A DNA stretch of 64,000 bases from Silene conica (taxonomy: Eukaryota > Streptophyta > Magnoliopsida > Caryophyllales > Caryophyllaceae): positions 15,904,247-15,968,246 of the forward strand of contig CM055319.2 in assembly GCA_029255685.2 (NCBI GenBank). The letters are read 5' to 3'. Under the pieces are notes generated by a model that made no database searches, was not told where the DNA came from, and was given only the letters and a program-made list of their open reading frames with translations. Below are positions 44,223 to 55,539 of the stretch, one piece after another. Positions within the stretch are counted from its first letter, which is position 1; the number at the start of each line of letters is the position of its first letter. The position numbers and the translations under genes are program-made.

Positions 44223-47200
44223 TCTATCTCTATAAAAGGAGTAGATTTTCTAGGCTTCTCATTGGTTCCTGAAATTAGGGGAACTATGGCTCCACCATTT
44301 TCTACTCTGATTTAATTTCTCTAATCAGAAACAGTTCTATTCCATAATTCCTGCGTATATCCCTCTATTCCGTAATTCTGTATTCTGTTTTGTAATTAAT
44401 TTTAATCCGTCCATAATTCCGTATTATGTTCCGTAATTAATTTTAATCCGTAATCCGCAATTCCGTATTCTGATATTTCCTCATTACTATTTCTATTTCT
44501 ATTTACTTAATCGTTTCTGTTCCGTAACTAATTTTAATTAGAATTTAAAGAGCTCCCTTGGTTCCTTATTTTTAGGTATGAAAAAACAATTTCTTTTCCT
44601 AATAGGCTAATACCCACATTCTCATGAGATTTCATTCTTTGATTTCATTTTTCTCCTAACCCATATCCTAACCCCTATAATCATATAATATACATTTCCT
44701 AAATATTATCAACACAATATAAACATACAAAAAAATGACATATTGAATAACTACAAAGAAATAAAAAAAAATCTATACCAAAAAAAAAAAACAAAGAAAT
44801 AAAAAAATTACAAATTGAATATAATTATAAATATCAATAAAAAACCTCATTCGTTAGTCGTTACTGATATTAAAAAAAATAGAGATAGATTTGAAAATAT
44901 ATATATACTCACGACAAATTCTAAATCTAAAAAATATTTTTTTTTTCTTTTACAAAAACTAAATTAAAATACACAACAAAAATATAACCATCTGACATAA
45001 CAATATTCATAAATCTGAACATAGTAAAAAATTATTTTAAGATCAAGTACGGAGAATACCTTATAAATATTAAGGAACTAGCTTAAATTTGGAAAAAAAT
45101 AAGTTAAAATAGCGTGAAAAGAATAGATAATATAAACGCAAGTGATAATTAGAGTGAAAAAAATTGTATTCCATCGAATCAATAGGGTAAGTGAGTTTAG
45201 GAAGTTGAGGCCTGAGAGGCTGAGTGAAAAAGAATATTGCCTCATAGAGGGTTTGTCGTGGTTATTTATAAAAATAGGTTAAATAAATGGGGTTTCAATG
45301 CATTAAGAGATTGCCGATTTGGATCGTTCGGCATAAACTTTGATTATTCATTAAAGTGACGTAGCAAACTTAATGATCCCATTATTCTACATTAAAAAAT
45401 TTGGATAAGGACGACCTCTTAGTGAACACAATTTTTTAATTAAAATGAGTGTATATGTCTTAAATTTAAGGCAAGTTAAGTAATTATTAGAATAAAACAA
45501 AAGCATAAGACATGTAAAAATGCAAATGTTTGTCTTATATGGTCAAGTGATATAATATTTGACACGCTTTAATGTTAAAACAAAATACGTCAGTATTAAT
45601 GGAGACTAACCGATCGATGAATTATTAAGAATCAATTTTTTTCATACTTATTTAGGCCTTGAAAAATATTGCTAGCGAATAAATTAACTAGAAATTTAAA
45701 TAAATTAACTTGAAGGCCCTTTTTTTTAAAAACAAAAATTATTCCGAATTGGGCTTTAAGTTCTCACGCGTTCTCATTTAAGACCGTCTTACTTAAGATC
45801 TCTCATAAGTCATATCTGAGTTAAATAAAGTTGAAAACTAATGAAATTTGTGATTATTTTGAATATCGTACGAAATAATTTAAAAAACCAAACTCTACAT
45901 TTTCGAGTATCTGCTACCTTTCAGATTAGTTATACACTTTAAAATATTCTGCATCGAATGGTAAATTGGTTATGATTAACAAGTTACATTTATACGTACG
46001 TCGAATCTTCGGTTATCGATTTATTTATATTTATATTATCACAACATTGATATTATCACAACATTGAACATTTAATCATACTCATTTTATATGTTTATGT
46101 TGGAAACTAAGTTCCTGATTTTATACTCAAATCTAATGTGAGTTTTGTTTCTTTAAGTTTAGGTCATAAAACTTAAATAGATCTTATGCATGCATGATGA
46201 TATCATAAGATGTGAAAGTCCTTACATTGGTTTTAGAAGGTTTATACTCAATAATCACCTATTACTTGAGTCTTCAAAACCGAAATACCCTTACAACGAT
46301 CTAAGAAAAATCGTCTCCAAAAGGTGCGTATCAAGGACCCGATCTCAAACTAATACTAATTTTGTTACTAGAAAATTAGTATAAGTATACTAGAAATAAT
46401 AATAACAATATTACTCTTAATATTATTATTATGAAATGATTTTAATACTAGAGTTATTAATCTCTAGTAAACATATTGAGAATTGGATGTTGTAAGAGTA
46501 AGGACTAAGTGTTGAACATCAACATTATTTATGCATGAAGAGTGTTGTGTATATATAGGAAGCAAGATGACCTTGCTTGTTGGAGCAAGATGGCCGGCCA
46601 TCTCAAGCAACCCTAAGCCAATGCATGGCCTTCTATTACTTACACAAAGCACACAATATGCCTTACATTATCTTACACATCCTTACACACCTAAACATAG
46701 GTTTAGTGTATAATACACACAATCACATTGTGTGTCCAATGTCACGGCTGAAATGTGGGTTATAATAGACCCATTTTATTTTTGTCAATTGTGTTAATTT
46801 GTAACATATCACATATGTCTCATAACACATGACCTAATTTGTTAATTATGCAATTTTACCCTTTTAAAATTCATAATTCAGAATTTTATAACATTTAAAT
46901 AACACTATCAGTAATTCGAAATTACTACTTTATAAAAATGTAATATCATAATTTTAATTACAACTCTTTGTAATTTTATGATCAACCGTGTTCATTCTCA
47001 ACTTAATCGTTTCCTAAACGAATAAATAAAATCATGTAATAAAACTATTTTATTACCTTTTATTATAACCCCCTTATAACAATATTTGTAATGAAAATCA
47101 TTTCAATTTCTAGTTATTAATTAACTTGTATCCAATACAATTTTAATTAATTATTCCATTGAGACGGAATTCCCTAAAGATATGACCTTAAGGGATCAAC

Positions 47201-47440
47201 TGATCACCACCATCATATGACGATAATGTCAAACTCTAGACTGCCAATCATTATCGGTAAATGTTGATCAGTTGACTTTGAAAGAGTAACACTCCCAGTT
47301 GTGTTTCATTCAAATGAGTTTTAATCATGTCAACACACTATTGTCGAGGACACTTCCTCCAACAGTTTACATATTTAAAGATAAGATTGATAGCGTCTCT
47401 TATTACGACCCGTGCATTTTTTGCACGGGTTTAAAACTAG
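44223..47440 (+). mobile_element. Non-autonomous Helitron (H2), 3218 bp, with nested solo LTR
   Basis: Starts TCTATCTCTATAAAAGGAG directly after ...AATAGGAA and ends with hairpin CCCGTGCA/TGCACGGG (47409-47429) plus CTAG at 47437-47440, followed by TATCAACTTAAAG. R1 copy 1 has the uninterrupted site (AATAGGAATATTAACTTAAA near 19937-19956). Both ends are therefore exact to the base, the insertion is between A and T, and there is no duplication, as expected of Helitrons. No Rep/helicase is present. TTCCGTAATTAATTTTAATC-type direct repeats occur at 44330-44540. A Copia solo LTR is nested inside. Confidence 0.93.
46098..47364 (-). mobile_element. Angela-type Copia solo LTR inside Helitron H2
   Basis: TGTTGGAAAC...CCTCCAACA, 1267 bp, with perfect target duplication GTTTA (46093-46097 and 47365-47369). 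Minus orientation, shown by the shared AAGGGATCAACTGATCACCA and CACTATTGTCGAGGACAC text. No interior, so a solo LTR younger than the Helitron. Confidence 0.93.
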
Positions 47441-48294
47441 TATCAACTTAAAGAACAAACACGTCTTTTCCTGATATTCCAGCACATGACAGATTCGGTA
47501 TAAAATATATAACTAATTCCAGAAAAATTGAATCGATTCAAGTCCAATTAGAGGGGAACCCCATGAGTCTTATCTACAAATAATATGTAACGTAGTTTTC
47601 TCAAGTTCCAAACTTATCTAGGGTTTTCTGATTGATTTCCAAAAGCTGACAGGATTCGTCGCATAAAAAGTATTAATTCATAAAACGAGTTTAAAACATT
47701 GTTTTTCGCTAATTCCAAATCCTATTATCATCTAGAATTTACAAAGATTATGTATGAAAAAGCCCCAAAACAGAATCGACAGATAAACTAGGTTTCCGAA
47801 CCATTTTCCACAACGAAATCAGATTCGCAGACCTTTCAGCGACATGTTCATAAATAAATCACCTAAGACAAACCATAAATATTATGACTATGAATTTGAT
47901 ATTTATAAATTAGACTTCAAATAAATAAGACTCTCTTTTAAAAGTTTTCGAAGACGAGGACTTTAAAACAGTATAAATAATTAAATGTAATCGACTTACA
48001 AACAGGGAAATCGAATTAGATTTCAAATGGTGAGAAATCTCCAATCCAATGAAAGGTTCGACACTCTTCTCCCTCTCCCTTTTCTCTAGGTTTAGAAAAT
48101 GATTTTGCGATGTCCATGAAATTAGAAAAGGCTTAACTGTTATAAACAAAACCCTTCGCCAAAATATAAAATAAATCGTCTAACTCGCTAAACCGGTTTA
48201 CTCGGTCAAGTGCACTCGGCCGAGTAACACACACTCGACCGAGTATCAACTAAGTAATCGACTGAGTACCCCAACTAAAATACGGAGTATTACA

Positions 48295-48325
48295 CGTCTT
48301 TTAGGTGTGACCTGAAGGGATCAAC
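48295..48325 (-). repeat. Angela-type Copia LTR, part 2
   Basis: Short piece (GGTGTGACCTGAAGGGATCA) joining part 1 across R1 copy 3 to part 3 across the solo LTR 48326-49626. Confidence 0.8.
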
Positions 48326-48696
48326 TGTAACACCCTCATAATCCAAGGTCTCTAGGTAGAGCCATCAGACTATAAAAATGCTACCATCTCAGTTTTCTGA
48401 GTCATAATATCAAACTAAAAACCAAACGCAACTTTTATTATAAAGAATGATTAAAGTGAATGCAACTGTCTCAAAAGAATAGTAAAAACAATAATGTTTG
48501 CGGAAGCTAAGTATGAATTACTATGACGCTACAAAAATAAAGTGTCAAGACTCATCCTCTCCAAGCAAGAAGCATCAACAGCGTCGAACCTAAGACTCTA
48601 CTCACCATTACATAGATCATCACAATACAACAAGCGTCAGAATCTGATAAATAAGAAGGTCACATCATAAGTAACAATAATCACCATAATCTAATA

Positions 48697-48789
48697 CTTC
48701 CTCCATTCAACTTTTATCACCCCATTTTAATATAATACTCCTCACATATATTGGAAAAATGGGGTGGTAAAAAAAATGAATGGAGGGAG
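48697..48789. mobile_element. Very short Stowaway-type MITE, near-complete hairpin
   Basis: 93 bp flanked by TA (48695-48696 and 48790-48791). The two halves (CTTCCTCCATTCAACTTTTA... and, from the other strand, CTCCCTCCATTCATTTTTTT...) pair over almost 40 bp, leaving a short loop. Non-coding. Confidence 0.9.
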
Positions 48790-49414
48790 TATGTCACAAT
48801 CATTGATATCACGATAATCTCATCGACACAAGTGGCGACCTCAAGCCCCACATCAAATTCCCCACTTGCTCGCAACAAGGGGTACCTAGATCCTTACTGT
48901 GCACATTCCTCCCGTGATGGGAACCACGAAAGGCGATCGTAGGAGTGAGAGTCATTTCCCGTCACAATCCCACACATATGTTCCCAAATCAATCAACAAC
49001 AGTATTGAGATATCAGATTAACAATAACAAGATCGTCACAATCATAGTCTATCGAATCTGAGTAGGTAAACCCTGCCTCAAGGCAATCAATCATGGAATG
49101 CAAATCAAAACGTTTCCTACCAACAATCTTCTATGAAGTTTCCTCCTAAGAACATATATGAGAATTACTAACGATGGTATAACTAATATCTAAACGACAT
49201 ACTTATGATAAGAAGGAGACTTACTTGATTGACAAGATACTAGGCTAGATGATCGGCGCACTAAACTCTTGCTTAAGGTCTCTTAGAAGTTTTGGGAGAG
49301 AAGTAATGAAAGAAAATTAGGTTTTACTGCGTTCACATTTTAAGTAAAGATGATTTTAGCCTTCGGTTTAATTTATATAATTAACCGTGATGCTCAACTC
49401 TGACAAGCCATATC

Positions 49415-49575
49415 GATCGAATTGGACCAGCTCAGGCGAGTTGCACTAACTCGGTTGAGTTACATCAACTCGACCGAATAGACCTAACTCGGTCAAGTTA
49501 CACCAACTCGATTGAGTTTGAGTAACTCGATGAAGTTGACCTAACGCAACCGAGTTGACCTAACTCGGCCGATTT
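49415..49575. repeat. CTCGACCGAGT-type palindrome cluster
   Basis: About nine diverged AACTCGGTTGAGTT / AACTCGACCGA motifs spaced by about 10 bp near the end of the 1.3-kb solo LTR. The same style as the clusters at 35806-35930 and 48193-48270. Confidence 0.8.
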
Positions 49576-49626
49576 GAGTCACAACTTAATAACCTTAACA
49601 CCCATGCGAAAGGGAGGGGTGTTATT

Positions 49627-50252
49627 TCAACTAATCACCATCGTCATACGACAGTAACGTCAAATACTAGTCAGCCAATAGTAATCAATATATGTTGATT
49701 AGTTGACCATATATAAGAATCATCCATTGCGTATTCTTTATATGACATTTAAGTGTGGCAGTAAAATCACGTGATCACACTATTGTTGAGGACACTTACT
49801 CCAACAATCTGCCACTTGTCCGAGAAAAGTGTGTGTCACCAATTCTCTTGCCCTATTACAATCTCCCACTCTTTGCAAGGTGTCTTGTAAGTCGTACTTG
49901 CAATTGATCATATTTAGAATGGTTTCCTCGATCTAGAGAGTAACTGATTGACCAGAATTATCTACCATAGATACATTCCGAGCGTGGCCATGTATTCTAG
50001 TTCACTACTCCTCGAGTGGCCCTGATATTTTGAACAACCCTGACAAAGGGGGTGGACAGTTCCTATCGACATATTCTCTTCGGATAGCCACAACACATCA
50101 TGACGTAAAAGACAACCACTTGAATCCTTTTACGAAAAGTTGTGGGGCAAAACTCAAAAGCAATCTGAAACGGTGCCATCTTGGGTGAATATATAGTCTC
50201 TTGTCAAAGAATTGACTCATTTAGAATACTATAGTAGCTCTCGCCACGACCA
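49627..50252 (-). mobile_element. Angela-type Copia fragment: LTR part 3 and 3' interior
   Basis: The LTR ends at 49806 (TTACTCCAACA). The adjoining interior has a purine tract on the minus strand (GACAAGTGGCAGAT) and follows the 3' non-coding interior of the Angela elements (CTCGAGTGGCCCTGA, GTAGCTCTCGCCACGACC). The interior is cut at 50252 by the next LTR. No coding sequence is left. Confidence 0.75.
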
Positions 50253-50942
50253 TGTTGGGTAGTCTTAGTAATCCAAACTAAAATTAGTCCTTACTAATTA
50301 TTTTACAAATTAACATATTAATTTAACCATTTGATCTTATACATGCAATATAAAAAAGGCGGAATAAAAGTTGTCGAATTCTTACAATCCGACGGAAAAA
50401 CGAGCAAGGATGATCCTCCAAACCGAGTAATCAAGGTAGATTACCTCCTTAGAGATGCACCCAAGACAACCCCTTAAAACCGAGTAATACACGAGCTAGG
50501 TGACAATGCCCGATTTCCTTAAACTATATTCTAATCTTACTAGAAGAATATGAGGATATTATAAATAATTATAATATAATAATCTAATATTAGTAAATAT
50601 TTTTGAGAGAGTTTTATTATTTCTCATACTAGAAATATGATATGCATAAGGATTAGTTGTAAATTGTAAACATTTTACAAGTTTTATGATGGTGCATGTG
50701 GCGTGTCGTGACGCCGGGTATGGGCAAGGAAAAAGAGAGCAATTTTGAGCTAACCCATAACACTATGGTGGCTATAGGATGCAAGCCTAAATGATTAAAG
50801 CTAAGCATGCTTTAATCATAATGTTTTGTGTGTTAATTACGCAAAACCAACCCCTTAAACACTACCATTAAAACCGACACACCCATTGTATAAAATGGAT
50901 TTCCATTTTACAATTTGTCATTTTTATAATTGTATGTGACAT
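50253..50942 (-). repeat. Outer Angela-type LTR (part 1), host of the nested stack
   Basis: Begins TGTTGGGTAGTC inside Copia interior sequence and reads as a minus-strand Angela LTR up to GTATGTGACAT, where the next LTR is inserted. It resumes at 63493 and leaves the window at 64000. Confidence 0.75.
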
Positions 50943-51450
50943 TGAAAGGAACTTATAGTCATACTACCATGTCCATTTAATTAGTCTTACTAATATATTA
51001 CTTATTAATCTCATATTAATATGTTTGATCTTTATGCATGCAAATAAAATGCGGAAATATTAAGAATCGAATTCTTACAAACGGTCCAAATACGTGCTAG
51101 GACGATCGTCCACGGAGCAACCAAAATAGCTTGCCTCCTTTACGATACACCAAGACCTACCCTTAAACACCAAGACACGAACACGAGCTAGGTGACGGAA
51201 TCGGTTATCTTAAAACCGTAAACTAGTACTATTATTAGTATACTAAAATACTACAACTATTTGTAGTATGAAATATTTTGTGCATAATATTTTTAGAGGA
51301 TTTTAGGATTTTCTACACTTAGAAAATATATGTGCCAAAACATTAGCCTTATATGTGAACAATTCACATTGCTTATATAGAGGGTTTTGGGTGGAGTGTG
51401 TCGTGAGGTGTGTTGGGGAAGGACAATTAGGTGGCTTGTCTTACACATAC

Positions 51451-52722
51451 TTCAGTCTCACACTCTGAGACCTACGTCCACTATTCTCGATTAATAAAAT
51501 TAGTACCAACTCTGGATTACAATTTTATCAACCCTACTCGTGCGACTTTGATGTTAGTCACAACTCAATCTAGATACCGTTAAATATCTAGCTACGACAA
51601 ATACCGTTAAATATTTGTCTTACAATGAGTACCGCTAAATACTCGTTCTATCTTACGTTAATAAGATAAAGTCTTCAATGTTTTCTTGGTGTCACAATCT
51701 TGAATGAATAAGATCAATGCTTGAGCACTTGAATCTTGAATCGGATATGACAATGATAAGCTCGAATATGAAGAATATAAACGACGGTTTTCTCTCTTGA
51801 TTTGCGTGTATATGTGTGTGTGTATTTCGTTTATTTTAATGTATCATGGTAGTCTATTTATATAGAATATGTATCTAGGTAATTTAAACCCTAGATGATT
51901 TAGGAATATTACTTAAACTAGAATACTAGTCTTTTAGTAATACTACCTTAAATCTAATCTTAATATATTTAGGAAAGATTTAATAATATACTATATATTA
52001 TATAAGGAATCAATTTCCTAATTCATATTTAGGAAAGATCTTTATATAATAAACAATTAGTATTCTTAGTTTGTTTAGGACATTAAATAAATACATAATA
52101 TTTATTTAAGTAAGCCTTACACGACTTATGGCAATCGTGTCATATTACACGTTTCCCAAAGTCGAAACATACTATATTTAGATTATATATTTTTGACAAT
52201 TAAAATCATATAAAAATCTTTAGTTTATTTTAGTAATAAATAATTATCTCATAAGATAATTATTTATTTCTTATTTAACTAAAAGATATTTTATATAATC
52301 CTATTAAGATTAACAATTCCATATTTAGAATAGAATACCATTTAAACATTAATACTACACGACACAAATTAGGAAACAAACGTTTCAACTAAAACACACA
52401 TAAATCCCGATCATTTCTTCATAATATAGAGTTATAGCTACGAGCTATAACTTGAATCCATCTTGTACTAAAGCTATAGTTGACGAATATAACTTTAGTT
52501 CATTATGCGCGCTTGTGATCTTCTATCAATCTTCGATTTAGTCAATTCATTGACTAATATGCTTGAGTCTTTTATACTTGATTGATTAGATCTTGTTACT
52601 AATGTTCTGTACACTTAGCACACGATTATACATACGAGTATATAATATATAAATAGCTAGACTTGTCATTATCAAAACATAAACATATATACTATATATA
52701 TATTTGAATATATGGTTCAACA
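51451..52722 (-). repeat. 3' LTR of the Sirevirus
   Basis: Matches 61407-62739 of the 5' LTR. Contains the palindrome GTTATAGCTacgAGCTATAAC at 52431-52451 and a second inverted repeat just after it. Confidence 0.92.
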
Positions 52723-53446
52723 AATTCCCCCTTTTTGATGATGGCAAGTCTCTCTTAGATTTCGTGTCTAAGTGTATGTTCCCCCTCAATATAATAATGG
52801 TCATTCATAGCAAAGATCAACTTAAGGTTTTTTATCTTCTATCTATCCCATATCCTTTAAGGACCCTAAGAGACAATGAATTACGACAAGGAGCAAGCTT
52901 AGGCAAATTCTAATCTAAGTCGCATATTTCCCCCTCTTGACATCATCGAAAAGATGAGAACAAAGACATGAAACGACTAGAATAATATACGTACGAAGCA
53001 TAAGCAAGCATATAAACGAGTCGAAATAATATGAACATAGAAAGTATCACATAACCACATACGGAATGTTAAAAATATACACAAACAATCCAAAATACTA
53101 AGCCAATGGGCCGAATGAAGAAGTAACAGTGTTTAAAGAAAATTGGGCCGGCTAGTGGAATCGGATAACTGGGCCTGCAAAAGATATTAATAGAAGATGG
53201 GCCAAAATAAGGTAATGTCAGATGAGCCGCATCAAAAACAAAAGCAAGGCCGGTTGTGATAATGGTTGGGCCTGGTAAGATTAGGAAATCCGAAGAAGCA
53301 AAAGAGGATAAGCTTCGGATTCCTTAATGGGCTAGAAATCACATTGGGCCACAATTAGAGAATTGTTTTATAAGTCCACCTGACTTAGAGCAAAAACAAC
53401 AACAACACAACCTTAATCTAACAAGAACAGGGACGGGTATGGAGCA

Positions 53447-54973
53447 TCAAGAACGAGAGCTTGAACCCGGATTCTTGGCATAAGGATTGACGTAGTCGGG
53501 TCGGGTACGGAATTCGAGGGTCTCCAATCTATCGAGGCAACTGGTCACGTTCCTTCCCTGAGCGTTGAGTGCAATTTCAAAATTAAGGACCTTGAGCGAG
53601 AGTGCCTTGACGGCCTCAAGTGCTTTAGAAGCATCCTCTCGCAACAACCCATGATCTCGTACGATAGCTCCTCCTTGGGATGTTAAGAAGGAAAGACGAT
53701 CACTCACGGCTAACAATTCCGAGCATGTCACCGAGACCTCTGACCCAATCTTTACCAAATGTTTATCAACTTTTTCCATCCACTCCTTGACCTCGTCCTC
53801 AAATCCACGACTCCTCTTCTTACAACTACCCCCAGCCTCATCCTTTTCCTTTTTGATTTCACATAGACCAAGTATTTTGTCCATCTTGGCTTCAAGACCC
53901 GCAAAAGATGGTGAAGGGTTCGGAGTTGGTTCGTTCTTACCAAACGCGAGATCAACCCCATCAAAACAAATTCCCATTAGTTTCAACAAACGATCATTCA
54001 TAACATCTTTTGGCTTAATTCCAAAACTATTATCATCAACCACACCCTTTTTAAGCAACAATTCGGATATCCACATTCCATATGGAATGTCGACGGTTGA
54101 GCAAAACTTCTCCTTAACAACCACATTCGAAACTTGACAAATTTTGTGACATAATAAGGAAGCTAAGTCGACTTTCTGTCCCTCCAACCAACTATACAAT
54201 ACCACGACTTCGACACTAGCAAGCTTATCCCGACCACCCCGACGAGGCAACACAGTGTTCCACAAAAAATTCAAGAAGAATTTCAGTTTGGGGTTAAAGG
54301 ATACAGTAAGCAGTGGTGTTACCTCAGTGGCATCCGCATCAAAGTACTTCTTAATCACCAATTTTTGTTCTTTAGAAACTACGTTCCACTCCAACTTTGG
54401 GTCAAGATTTAACCCTTCTTGATCAAGTTTGAAGATATCACAAATATCCGATTTGGTTATGACCACATCCTTTCCATTTACGACACCCACAATGCCATTG
54501 ACACACTTTTTAACCGAAGCAAGAAACTGAACCATCTCAATAGGGAAAATCAACCCAGAAAAGCTACTAATGTACTCCCATCCCTGATATTTTAGGAATT
54601 CTTTAAAGAAACCTAAAGACTTCGAACTTTCGACCCATGTTCGTGAGTAATAACGACCCGCATGTATAGCATAAGGGAGGACACGTTCGATCAACATACC
54701 TTCGTTCTTGGTCATTCGAACTCTTTCAAGACCCTCTCTAGTGGCTTCAATCGAATACTCGGAAAACAGAGGGCGCGGGTTTTGAGATGTAAAACCCATT
54801 TCATGCATGTCATTGGAGATGGAAGGAGACGAGCGGTTGAGTTTTCGTCGTTTGCCTTTGTCAGATGGTGGTGCGGTGGTGGCTATGGGTGTTGGAGACG
54901 GTGGGGGTGACGGAGTTGGCGAAGGAGGTGAAGTCTTCTTTTGATGAGAGCGGGTGGCACTAGATGGAGGCAT
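53447..54973 (-). CDS. Third ORF of the Sirevirus, plant transposon-associated protein
   Basis: A 508-residue protein encoded after pol on the same strand. Residues 1-50 are Pro/Ser/Thr-rich. About 60-330 form a folded-looking core (FFKEFLKYQGWEYISSFSG, NGKDVVITKSDICDIFKL, VDLASLLCHKICQVS, IPYGMWISELLLK), resembling the 'putative plant transposon protein' domain found in proteins encoded near retroelements. A charged, probably coiled-coil region follows (about 355-490, EAKMDKILGLCEIKKEKDE and VKEWMEKVDKHLVKIG). Sirevirus third ORFs have been called envelope-like, but I see no signal peptide or membrane segment, which argues against an envelope. Function unknown. The frame is uninterrupted, suggesting recent constraint or a recent insertion. 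Confidence 0.8.
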   Translation of the reverse strand: MPPSSATRSHQKKTSPPSPTPSPPPSPTPIATTAPPSDKGKRRKLNRSSPSISNDMHEMGFTSQNPRPLFSEYSIEATREGLERVRMTKNEGMLIERVLPYAIHAGRYYSRTWVESSKSLGFFKEFLKYQGWEYISSFSGLIFPIEMVQFLASVKKCVNGIVGVVNGKDVVITKSDICDIFKLDQEGLNLDPKLEWNVVSKEQKLVIKKYFDADATEVTPLLTVSFNPKLKFFLNFLWNTVLPRRGGRDKLASVEVVVLYSWLEGQKVDLASLLCHKICQVSNVVVKEKFCSTVDIPYGMWISELLLKKGVVDDNSFGIKPKDVMNDRLLKLMGICFDGVDLAFGKNEPTPNPSPSFAGLEAKMDKILGLCEIKKEKDEAGGSCKKRSRGFEDEVKEWMEKVDKHLVKIGSEVSVTCSELLAVSDRLSFLTSQGGAIVRDHGLLREDASKALEAVKALSLKVLNFEIALNAQGRNVTSCLDRLETLEFRTRPDYVNPYAKNPGSSSRS

Positions 54974-55539
54974 GGTTGGTTGGAATGGTGGTGTTGGGTT
55001 TTGATTAGGTGGTTTTTGTGACGGAGATTTACGGAGGTTTTATGGAGGTTTGGCTTTTGATGAGAAGGTTTATGGAATTTTGGATGGAGGATGGTAAGAA
55101 TGGAGTAAAGAGGGTGAGTTGGGTTAAGTTGGGGGTAATAATTGTGGGGGGTTAAGAGGTCAAAAGCTAGGACTAGGGGAGGGGTACGTGGCAGTTGAGT
55201 GTGGGATGAGGTTGGCGGGAGACGTGGCACATGGGGGGACCATTACACACATTGTGTGTGTTTTCAATTTTGGGTAAGTGTTTTTCGATTTTATAATATT
55301 TGAATATTATTTTGTATATTTTGTAATATGTATGTCGTGGGACAACTATAATATGTGACGTAATATTATTGTGAGATCGATTGTGCACACATTCGTTTGT
55401 AAATCGTATAATATAACTATAATCACAAAAATTATCATCGAATATATACATACACATGCAGCGGAATATACGGACACAGTCATATAATCTCATCTAAACC
55501 GTAGTCAATCATTGGGTTATTTTTGCTTTTAAGATTTGA
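54974..55539 (-). other. Non-coding spacer between pol and third ORF of the Sirevirus
   Basis: CT-rich on the minus strand just before the ATG at 54973, leader-like, which would suit a separate transcript for the third ORF. No other feature is seen. Confidence 0.5.

Larger units (their letters stand above)
39332..48294 (-). mobile_element. R1-family solo LTR, copy 3, with two nested Helitrons
   Basis: Begins TGTAACACCCCCATTTATTT and ends ATACGGAGTATTACA. Flanks CGTCA (39327-39331) and CGTCT (48295-48299) agree at four of five positions. Without the two Helitrons it is about 2.37 kb, close to copy 2. It carries an ACTCGACCGAGT-type cluster near its end (48193-48270). It sits inside the Angela-type LTR of 38812-49806. 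Confidence 0.85.
48326..49626. mobile_element. Solo LTR, 1.3 kb family
   Basis: TGTAACACCCTCATAATC...GGAGGGGTGTTATT with perfect target duplication TCAAC (48321-48325 and 49627-49631). It is inserted in the GGGATCAACT phrase conserved in Angela LTRs. It contains a Stowaway MITE (48697-48789) and an AACTCGACCGAGTT-type cluster (49415-49575). Confidence 0.88.

Noticed and set aside
53447-54973. Envelope gene
   Set aside because: No signal peptide, membrane span or fusion-like segment is visible; annotated as a third ORF of unknown function.
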